In this document: piece by piece, positions 22,928 through 29,895 of the stretch
Position numbering within the stretch: position 1 is the stretch's first letter
How the letters are laid out: each line of letters starts with the position of its first letter
Assembly (NCBI GenBank): GCA_934130705.1
Contig: CAKOYL010000008.1
Span: 1-29,895 of the forward strand
DNA: 29,895 bases
Origin: an uncultured Clostridia bacterium
GTDB lineage: Bacteria > Bacillota_A > Clostridia > TANB77 > CAG-508
Direction: 5' to 3'
The notes under the pieces: generated by a model
What the model was told of the DNA's origin: nothing
What the model saw: the letters and a program-made list of their open reading frames with translations, nothing else
The model's database searches: none
Program-made: the position numbers and the translations under genes

Positions 22928-25199
22928 TTATTCCATTTTTAACTTTTTCATTTTAAATTCTAATCCAGTATTTCTTTTTTTACTATCTACATTTTGAATC
23001 ATATAATCTATAACTCTTTCACTTCCAATTACGATAAGTAATTTTTTTGCTCTTGTAATTCCTGTATATAATAAATTCCTTGTAAGTAACATTGGAGCTG
23101 ATTGAGGTGCTAACATTATTACAACATCAAATTCACTTCCGTTGAGCTTTGTGTATTGTTATTGCATAACTGTGTTCTATCTGTTCAAGTTCGGTAAAAC
23201 CATACCAGGCTATTTTTTCATCATCAAATTGTATTTTTACTACTTTTTCTTTTTCATCTATTTCTAGTATTGTTCCCATTTCTCCATTAAATACACCTGT
23301 TCCAATTTCAGGTTTTTGAGGTATTTGATAACCTCCAATATTGTATTCTTCTTTTTTATTATTTTGCTTTTCCCATGTTATGTCATAGTTGTTTTTTATT
23401 TGCATTATTCTATCTCCAACTCTAAAAATTGCTCCCCCACTTGTTTTTTCAGGCAATTCTTCTATATTGGGATTTAATACACTTTGTAAAGCCTTGTTTA
23501 ATTCTCTTGTTCCTAATGGTCCCTTTTTTGTTGGGGTTAATACTTGTATATTTTTAAAGAAATCATAATTACCGAATTTTTCTAATCTTCCTGTTGATAA
23601 AGTTATTACTTCTTGTAAAACTTTCTCTGTTGAATTTTGCTTTATAAAGAAAAAATCTTCTCTTGTTTCTTTTATTTCTTCGTCATTTTTACTTATAAAT
23701 GGCTCTCCATTATTTACCCTATGTGCATTTAATATTATTTTGCTTTGAGCAGCTTGTCTAAATATTTTGTCTAATTTTACTGTTTTTATTACTTCTGAAT
23801 TTATTAAATCTTTTAATACACTTCCTGGGCCAACTGATGCTAATTGATCTGTATCTCCTACTAATACTAGTTTTGTTCCTAAATAAATACATTTTAATAA
23901 ATAATTCATTAAGAACATATCCACCATTGAAAGCTCATCTACCACTATTACATCTGCATCTATTGGTGCTCCTTCATAATCACTGTGTTTACTATAAATT
24001 CCTTCATCATCCAATTTACCTATTCCTAACAATCTGTGTAATGTTGATGCTTCCTTTTCTGTTGCCTCTGTCATTTTCTTTGCTGCTCTTCCTGTTGGTG
24101 CTGCTAATATTACCTTTTTATTTTTTCCTTCATATAGTTCTATTATTGTTCTAACTATAGTTGTTTTTCCTGTTCCTGGTCCTCCTGTTATTATTGTTAC
24201 ATTACTATCATTTATTGCTTTTATTGCTTCTTTTTGTTTTTCAGATAATTCAATATTAGTATTTTTTTCTATTTTTTTTAGTGCATTATCTATTTTGTCT
24301 ATTTTTTTCATATTTTTACTTGTATCTAATCTTATTATTCTAGTTGCAATTTCCTCTTCTACTTTATAAAAATTGTATAAATATATCCATTTTATATTTT
24401 CTCTTTCTTCTATTACAATTTCCTCTTTTGCTTTTAAATTGATTAAATTTTCTTCCACACATTCAGTTGTTACATCTAATAAAGATATTACATATTCAAT
24501 TAAATTTTCTTTTATTACACATGAATGACCATTATATGTTGCTTTTATTAGTGCAAATTTTATTCCACTTTCAACTCTTTTCTGATTATCATAACTTATT
24601 CCCAAATCTAAAGCCATTTTGTCTATTTGTCTAAAATCTACTCCTCTTGCTATATCAATTAAAATATATGGGTTTGCTTCTATTTGTTCTATTGCATTTA
24701 TACCTAATAGATTATATACTTTTTTTGCATGTTCTGCTCCTATACTAAATCTTTCAAGAAATCCAACAATTTGCCATACTTCCCAATTTTCTAAAAAGCT
24801 TTGCGACATTTCTTCTGCTTTTGTTTTCGTAATTCCTTTTATTTCTGCTAATCTGTCAGGCTCAAATTTAAAGATATTAATTGTATCTTCTCCAAATTTT
24901 CTTATTATCTTTCTTGCTGTTGCTTCTCCTATTCCTTTTACATTTCCATTTGCTAAATATTTTTCTAATGCGCCTAATGTTTCAGGCATAATTTTTTCGA
25001 ATGTATCAACTTTAAATTGTCTTCCATAATCTTTATGTTCTACAAATTTTCCAATCAATTTAAGAGTATCACCACTTGTAATAAATGGTAGATACCCTAC
25101 TATTGTTAATAATTCATCTTCAGTTTCAAATGTTGATATTGTGTAACTATTTACTTCATTTTGGTAAATTATGTCTGCTACTTCTCCTTTGATTTCCAA
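22928..25199 (-). CDS. recD2: RecD2 (RecD/TraA-like) 5'-3' helicase, interrupted by a +1 shift at CGG
   Basis: An SF1B DNA helicase of the RecD2 branch found in bacteria without RecBCD partners. The N-terminal OB/helix-hairpin-helix region includes GNVKGIGEATARKIIRKFG (about 84-102). Walker A is GGPGTGKTT (about 340), Walker B VIVVDELSMVD (about 420), then LVGDTDQLASVGPG. The frame reads to HSYAITIHKAQ, where codon 687 is CGG (23141-23139) and TGA follows one codon later. Omitting the C at 23141 gives AQ-G-S-E-F-D-V-V-I, the conserved motif, and continues to 22928 with YTGITRAKKLL (motif VI), giving about 756 residues, normal for RecD2. Without recoding the protein would lose motif VI and be inactive. 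The start is TTG 25199, with AAGGAG 6 bases upstream. It follows rseP by 15 bases. Confidence 0.9.
23138..23141 (-). other. Putative +1 recoding site CGGA in recD2
   Basis: On the minus strand CAA-C-GGA-AGT: the C at 23141 is the extra base, and the zero frame reads CGG AAG TGA. The restored residue is the invariant glycine of the helicase HKAQGSEFD motif. Confidence 0.65.
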
Positions 25200-25214
25200 T
25201 TTTTTCTCCTTAAT

Positions 25215-26462
25215 CTAGAATATTCTTAATATGTCATTGTATGTTACATATAATGATAATGCTATTAATAATGAAAATCCTAATAGCTGTATATTTATTT
25301 CTGTTTTTTCATTTAATGGTTTCCTACGTACTGCTTCTATTAGTAACAATAAAATTTTACCACCATCTAATGCTGGAATTGGTAATAAATTTGTTACTCC
25401 TAAAGAAAGTGAAATTAATGCTAACATATATACAAATTCTCTCATTCCACTTGTTTTTGCAACTGCTTCAGATATTCCAACTGGTCCCATCATTTGGTCA
25501 ACACTTACTCCACCTGTAAATAACATTTTTATATTATCTAATATAGAAACTGCAAATCTTCCTGTTTCTATTCCACCATAGATTACGTGGTTTATAAATG
25601 TATCATCTGCTTGTTTTAAATTTACTCCTAAATAATATGATGATATATAATCAGGTGTTAATTGAATATTCATTTCTTGCTTGTTTCTTTGTATTGTTAA
25701 TGTTATTGTATTTAATCCTTTTTCTTGTATTATTTTTATTATTTTGTTAGAATCTTCATTTATTTCTTCACCATTGACTTTTATTATTTTATCATTTGCT
25801 TTTAGTCCTTGCTTTTCAGCTGCACTTCCTTTTTCTATTGACAAAATTTTAGCTTTATCACCTAAATATATTCCTGTACTTTTATTTGTTATTTCTGTTG
25901 GTTTTGTATTATATTCTAATGTTTCATCATTTCTTTTTATTTTTATATTTATTGTTTCACCATTTGATTTTTCTAGTATTGAATTTAGCTCATATTTGTT
26001 TTTTATTTTTTTACCATTTACTTCTATAATTTTGTCACCTTTTTGTAAATTTATTTCTTGTGCTGCATATCCATTTAATGTTTCTGTAATTTCATTTGTT
26101 ATATATGTTGTTGAAGTTGACATTAAAATAAAATATACACATAAACCAAATATGATGTTTACTGTTGCTCCTGCTATTACTATTGCAATTCTTTTTGGAA
26201 TACTTGCTTTTGAAAAAGATCCTTCGTTTTCAGATTTTTCTTCTTCCCCTTCCATACTACAAAATCCACCTAATGGAATTAATCTTAATGCATATTTTGT
26301 TTCTTTTCCCTGTTTTTTCCATATTGTTGGTCCAAATCCTATTGCAAATTCATTAACTTTTACTTTGCATATTTTGGCAACAATCAAGTGTCCTGCTTCA
26401 TGTATTAATATTAAAAAACCTAATAGGAAAATTATTTTTAAAGCTGATATTATAATTGTCAA
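25215..26462 (-). CDS. rseP: RIP (site-2) membrane metalloprotease
   Basis: A 415-residue intramembrane zinc protease that cleaves membrane-bound regulators such as anti-sigma factors. The zinc motif HEAGH is at residues 21-25 in the first membrane helix, and the third ligand region LLPIPALDGG is at about 361-370 near the C-terminus. Between them are two PDZ-like segments (QKGDKIIEVNGKKI about 140-155 and ANDKIIKVNGEEI about 220-233). The start is a TTG at 26462 with AAGGAGG 8 bases upstream. It follows cdsA by 21 bases, as in most Gram-positives, but the dxr gene often found between the two is absent. Confidence 0.95.
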   Translation of the reverse strand: MTIIISALKIIFLLGFLILIHEAGHLIVAKICKVKVNEFAIGFGPTIWKKQGKETKYALRLIPLGGFCSMEGEEEKSENEGSFSKASIPKRIAIVIAGATVNIIFGLCVYFILMSTSTTYITNEITETLNGYAAQEINLQKGDKIIEVNGKKIKNKYELNSILEKSNGETINIKIKRNDETLEYNTKPTEITNKSTGIYLGDKAKILSIEKGSAAEKQGLKANDKIIKVNGEEINEDSNKIIKIIQEKGLNTITLTIQRNKQEMNIQLTPDYISSYYLGVNLKQADDTFINHVIYGGIETGRFAVSILDNIKMLFTGGVSVDQMMGPVGISEAVAKTSGMREFVYMLALISLSLGVTNLLPIPALDGGKILLLLIEAVRRKPLNEKTEINIQLLGFSLLIALSLYVTYNDILRIF

Positions 26463-26483
26463 ATCTGATTCCTCCTTTATTTT

Positions 26484-27287
26484 CTAAAGTATGGTAAATA
26501 ATAAATAAGCAAATGGTGCTAAAAATAAAACACTATCTATTCTGTCTAACATTCCTCCATGACCTGGTAATAAATTACTATAATCTTTTATATCTACATA
26601 TCTTTTTATACAAGATGCTGAAAAATCACCAATTTGGCTTATTAAACTTAATACTATTCCGATTATACCTATATAAATATATGAATAATTAAAACTGAAA
26701 TATGTATTTATAATATATGTATAAATCAACATTATAATCATTGCTCCTAAAGTTCCAGCTATGCAACCTTCTATTGATTTTTTAGGACTTACTTTACTAA
26801 ATTTATGTTTTCCGAATTTTTTTCCTATTAAATAAGCAAATACATCAGTTCCCCATGCTGACATTAAAATATATCCAATTAATATTTTTCCATTATTCAT
26901 TCCATCTATCAATGTTAAAAATGACATAAATAGTGGGATATAGCATATTCCTAAAAAGCTATAACACATATCTTTAAAAGACGTTTTCATATCTGTTGCT
27001 ATTACCTGTGCAAATAATACTAATAATATTGTAGGTATTGCCATTTGTAAAACTATTAGTGCATTTTCTTTTGGTATTAAATTAACTATAGCTACACTTA
27101 AACAGCTTATATAGCTTACCCATCTTATAGGTTTACACACTTTTGATATTGCATTCTGATATTCATGCATTGCAACTACTGATATAATTGCTAATAAAAT
27201 TCCAATAATATAATTATTTGGTATAAGCATCATAACAGCTACTGTCACAGCAACTATTAATCCTGATGTAATTCTTTTAAAATCCAT
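26484..27287 (-). CDS. cdsA: Phosphatidate cytidylyltransferase
   Basis: A 267-residue integral membrane enzyme that makes CDP-diacylglycerol, the precursor of membrane phospholipids, from phosphatidate and CTP. It shows about seven to eight hydrophobic segments. The signature is near the C-terminus: SAWGTDVFAYLIGKKFG and SPKKSIEGCIAG, then LLPGHGGMLDRIDS with the metal-binding aspartates. It lies 30 bases after uppS. The ribosome site AAAGGA is modest. Length is standard. Confidence 0.96.
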   Translation of the reverse strand: MDFKRITSGLIVAVTVAVMMLIPNNYIIGILLAIISVVAMHEYQNAISKVCKPIRWVSYISCLSVAIVNLIPKENALIVLQMAIPTILLVLFAQVIATDMKTSFKDMCYSFLGICYIPLFMSFLTLIDGMNNGKILIGYILMSAWGTDVFAYLIGKKFGKHKFSKVSPKKSIEGCIAGTLGAMIIMLIYTYIINTYFSFNYSYIYIGIIGIVLSLISQIGDFSASCIKRYVDIKDYSNLLPGHGGMLDRIDSVLFLAPFAYLLFTIL

Positions 27288-27317
27288 ATTTTTTCATTCC
27301 TTTATTTTTTATTGTTA

Positions 27318-28025
27318 TTATTTTGCTCCAAATTTTCTATTTCTTTTTTGATAAACTTCTATTGCTTCATCTAAATCTTTTTCTGAAAAATCTGGCCAAT
27401 ATTTATCTAAAAATAAAAATTCACTATATACTAATTGCCATGGCAAAAAATTACTTAATCTTAATTCTCCACTTGTTCTTATTAGTAAATCCGGATCAGG
27501 TTGTTCTTTAGTATATAAATTATTTGATATTGTTTCTTCTGTTATTTCGTCTATGTTTATTTGATTTTCTTTTACTTGCTCAGCTATACTTTTTACAGCC
27601 CTTACAAGTTCATCTCTTCCACCATAATTTAATGCAATATTAAATGTAATTCCAGTATTATTTTGTGTTCTTTCCATACATTTTTCTATGCTATCTTTCA
27701 TTTTTTCAGATAATCCATCTCTACTTCCGATTATTTTTACTCTTATATTTTCTGAATCTGCTCTTTTACTATAATCGTCTAAATAACTTTGAAATAGTTT
27801 CATTAATGTTGATACTTCTTCTGTTGTTCTTTTCCAATTTTCTGTTGAAAAAGCATATACAGTTATATATTTTATTCCTATTTTATTTGCGTATCTTACT
27901 ATTTTTTCTAGTGTTTTAGCCCCTTCTTTATGACCAAAACTTACTGGCATTCCTTTTTCTCTTGCCCATCTTCTATTTCCATCCATTATAATTGCAATAT
28001 GTTTTGGCAAATTTTCTTGTTCCAT
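27318..28025 (-). CDS. uppS: Isoprenyl (undecaprenyl) diphosphate synthase
   Basis: A 235-residue cis-prenyltransferase that extends farnesyl diphosphate to the C55 lipid carrier used in cell-wall synthesis. HIAIIMDGNRRWA carries the catalytic Asp (about residue 15) and the diphosphate-binding arginines. FSTENWKR, NYGGRDELVRA and RTSGELRLSNFLPWQL complete the family pattern. It follows the trans-prenyltransferase gene, which makes its substrate, by only 8 bases, so supply and use of farnesyl diphosphate are likely coupled. Confidence 0.97.
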   Translation of the reverse strand: MEQENLPKHIAIIMDGNRRWAREKGMPVSFGHKEGAKTLEKIVRYANKIGIKYITVYAFSTENWKRTTEEVSTLMKLFQSYLDDYSKRADSENIRVKIIGSRDGLSEKMKDSIEKCMERTQNNTGITFNIALNYGGRDELVRAVKSIAEQVKENQINIDEITEETISNNLYTKEQPDPDLLIRTSGELRLSNFLPWQLVYSEFLFLDKYWPDFSEKDLDEAIEVYQKRNRKFGAK

Positions 28026-28033
28026 GTTCCCTC

Positions 28034-28939
28034 CTACTTATTTCTATCTTTAATATATATTGCTAGTTGCTTTAAAAACTCAGCTTTTTCTCCATAAATT
28101 TCTATTTCTTTAATAGCTTCAGTAATAATATTTTCTAATTCTTTTTTTGCTCCATCAATTCCAAAATAAGAAACATAAGTGCATTTTCCTTTTTCTTTAT
28201 CATTTCCAACTGGTTTTCCTGTAATTTTAGAATCTCCCTCTTCTGATAAAATATCATCTTTTATTTGAAATGCTAATCCTATTTTATCAGCATATTTAGA
28301 TAATCTTTCTATATCATCTTCTGAAGCTTCGGCTAAAATTGCTCCCATTCTTACACATAATTTTAATAATGCTCCTGTTTTGTTTATATGAATATATTCT
28401 AATAATTCCTTTGAAATTTCTTTTCCTTCTAATTCTGTATCAATATACTCACCAGCAATCATTCTGTCTACTGCTTTTGAAAATTCATTATATGCTCTTA
28501 CTTTATTATGTAATTTTATACAATTTTTATTTTCATCTTCTACTGTTTTTAATATTTCTTCACTTATTAAAATATAGGCTTGATTTAATAATCCATCTCC
28601 AGCAAGTATTGCTGTTGCTTCATTAAATTTTTTATGATTAGTTAATTTTCCATGTCTAAAATCATCATTGTCAATTCCCGGTAAATCATCATGTATTAAA
28701 GAAAAATTATGAACCATTTCTATTGCCATAGCATATGTCATACAATTTTCTATATCTTTTTTAAATAATTCATAAGTAGCAATTACTAAAATAGGTCTTA
28801 ATCTTTTTCCTCCAGCCATTAAACTATATTCCATTGATTGATTTAATATTTTTTCTGGACATTCTTGTTTTCTCACATATTTTTCTAGTTCTTTATTTAC
28901 TATTTCTTGATATTTTTTTAAGTTTTCTTTAAATTCCAT
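28034..28939 (-). CDS. ispA: Short-chain trans-polyprenyl (farnesyl/geranylgeranyl) diphosphate synthase
   Basis: A roughly 301-residue enzyme condensing isopentenyl diphosphate with allylic primers. The first Asp-rich motif is LIHDDLPGIDNDD, and GGKRLRPIL and GKLTNHKKF are also clear. The second motif reads KDDILSEEGD instead of the usual DDILD, so the third Asp is replaced by Ser, a mild departure. I prefer ATG 28939 (MEFKENLKKY, typical of the family) to the TTG at 28954. Both have only a distant GGGG as a possible ribosome site, so the start is uncertain. Its place between frr and uppS is unusual, because in Clostridia it normally accompanies xseA/xseB and dxs. Confidence 0.9.
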   Translation of the reverse strand: MEFKENLKKYQEIVNKELEKYVRKQECPEKILNQSMEYSLMAGGKRLRPILVIATYELFKKDIENCMTYAMAIEMVHNFSLIHDDLPGIDNDDFRHGKLTNHKKFNEATAILAGDGLLNQAYILISEEILKTVEDENKNCIKLHNKVRAYNEFSKAVDRMIAGEYIDTELEGKEISKELLEYIHINKTGALLKLCVRMGAILAEASEDDIERLSKYADKIGLAFQIKDDILSEEGDSKITGKPVGNDKEKGKCTYVSYFGIDGAKKELENIITEAIKEIEIYGEKAEFLKQLAIYIKDRNK

Positions 28940-29003
28940 TATCCAGTATACCAATATTTCTATTGATATTCCCCTTTCTTAATTTTGCTATCTTTTTCAT
29001 TTT

Positions 29004-29552
29004 TTAAACTGACATAACTTCTTTTTCTTTATCAGCTAAAATTTTATCAATTTCTTCAACACTTTTGTCTGTTAATTTTTGAATATCATTTTCAGCTTGT
29101 TTTAATTCGTCTTCTGTCATATTTCCTTCTTTTTGTTCTGCTTTTGCAGCTTCTATTCCATCTCTTCTAACAGCTCTTACTGCTACTTTAGCTTCTTCCG
29201 CCATTTTTTTGATTTCTTTTACTAAATCTTTTCTTCTCTCTTCAGTTAATTCAGGGAAAGCTAGTCTTATTACTTTTCCGTCATTATTTGGGTTTATTCC
29301 AATATCAGATGCTAATATTGCTTTTTCAATATCTTTTAAAACACTAACGTCCCATGGTTGTATAACTATTAATCTAGCTTCTGGTACTGAAACTCCTGCT
29401 ACTTGGTTGATTGGTGTTGCTGTTCCATAATAGTCTATTTTTACTTTATTTAATATTGCAGGATTTGCTCTTCCTGCTCTCACTTCTGATAATTTTTCGC
29501 TATAAACACTTATTGTTTTTTCCATTTTTTCTTTTATATTTGTATAATCCAT
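29004..29552 (-). CDS. frr: Ribosome recycling factor
   Basis: This 182-residue factor splits post-termination ribosomes together with EF-G. The sequence SEVRAGRANPAIL, IQPWDVSVLKDIEKAI, GINPNNDGKVIRLAFPELTEERRKDL and the VRAVRRDG segment are diagnostic, and length is standard. It lies 64 bases after pyrH, the near-universal order, with an AAGGAGAG ribosome site. Confidence 0.98.
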   Translation of the reverse strand: MDYTNIKEKMEKTISVYSEKLSEVRAGRANPAILNKVKIDYYGTATPINQVAGVSVPEARLIVIQPWDVSVLKDIEKAILASDIGINPNNDGKVIRLAFPELTEERRKDLVKEIKKMAEEAKVAVRAVRRDGIEAAKAEQKEGNMTEDELKQAENDIQKLTDKSVEEIDKILADKEKEVMSV

Positions 29553-29616
29553 AATATGTTCTCTCCTTATAATTTTATTTTTGTTTTAATTTTTAATTTA
29601 TTATTTTTATCAAATT

Positions 29617-29895
29617 TTATTTAACTAAAGTTCCTATATGTTCACCTTTTACTGCCCTTACTATGTTTTCTGGGTCTGCTATTCCAAATACTAATAATGG
29701 TATATTGTTATCTCTGCATAATGCTGTCGCTGTTGAATCCATAACTTTTAAGTCTTTTTCTAATACTTCTAAATATGAGATTTTATCATATCTTTCTGCA
29801 TTTGCATCTATTTTTGGATCTGCTGAATATACTGCATCTATTGCTTTTCCTAATAAAATTATATCAGCATTTATTTCTGTTGCTCTTAATACTGC
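29617..29895 (-). CDS. pyrH: UMP kinase (5' end outside window)
   Basis: Only the last 92 residues are present. [40 protein letters not shown] and the end [10 protein letters not shown] match bacterial UMP kinase, which phosphorylates UMP to UDP for nucleotide supply. It is the first gene of the pyrH-frr group. The frame is open to the window edge, so it is a cut gene and not a broken one. Confidence 0.97.
   Translation of the reverse strand, partial: AVLRATEINADIILLGKAIDAVYSADPKIDANAERYDKISYLEVLEKDLKVMDSTATALCRDNNIPLLVFGIADPENIVRAVKGEHIGTLVK

Noticed and set aside
19818..23141. Reassignment of CGG to another amino acid as the explanation for the interrupted genes
   Set aside because: Any one-codon sense reading keeps the zero frame, which closes at TGA one codon (recD2) or three codons (spoVT) later; only a shift of one base restores the proteins.
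19818..23141. Two independent sequencing errors or ordinary pseudogenes
   Set aside because: Not excluded, but less likely: neither site is in a homopolymer, both add the same base before the same codon, both create the one codon otherwise unused in frame, and no other decay is seen in either gene.
1..29895. Many plus-strand open frames of 60-270 codons
   Set aside because: They lie opposite real minus-strand genes, are extremely rich in L, F, I, Y and H as expected from the complement of AT-rich codons, and lack ribosome sites and family motifs.

Overview
The window is a strongly AT-rich stretch of a bacterial chromosome in which every gene I can support lies on the minus strand. Gene content and order (pyrH-frr-uppS-cdsA-rseP; mutL-miaA beside sepF and divIVA; HD protein-secD-secF; a spoVT-type regulator), clear AGGAGG ribosome sites and AGA-dominated arginine usage point to a low-GC Gram-positive of the Clostridia. 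SpoVT suggests a spore former or a descendant of one. I cannot name a species.

Read in the direction of transcription (high to low coordinates), the window starts inside pyrH. Then come frr, a short-chain polyprenyl diphosphate synthase, uppS, cdsA and rseP (translation recycling, isoprenoid carrier and phospholipid synthesis, membrane proteolysis). recD2 follows, then a short non-coding locus with a perfect consensus promoter, two 41-base direct repeats and a terminator, then comF and a KAP-type P-loop ATPase. Next are spoVT, an operon of an HD-domain protein with unusual secD and secF genes, and an RpiB-like isomerase. After it lie mutL, a small membrane protein, miaA, a HlyD-like adaptor, sepF and divIVA (DNA repair, tRNA modification, cell division). 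The last part holds rsmD, a DivIVA/ATPase-H-like coiled coil, a DNA translocase (FtsK/SpoIIIE), an unknown coiled-coil protein, a beta-CASP nuclease, a GH15 glycosidase and the first part of gap.

The most striking observation concerns the codon CGG. Reading by eye, I find no in-frame CGG in any intact gene of the window; every other CGG trinucleotide is out of frame or non-coding. Exactly two otherwise well-conserved genes, recD2 and spoVT, are each interrupted by one extra base. In both the extra base is a C in front of a conserved glycine codon GGA, so the ribosome meets an in-frame CGG (as CGGA), with a TGA stop one or three codons later. Skipping the C, or reading CGGA as one glycine, restores the full-length family protein in both. 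I propose +1 recoding at a rare or unassigned CGG codon. This is an inference from two sites and can be tested genome-wide.

Other points of interest are SecD and SecF homologues that both lack the aspartates used for proton-driven function, the putative small RNA or attenuator before comF, and a terminator with a competing hairpin in front of ftsK.
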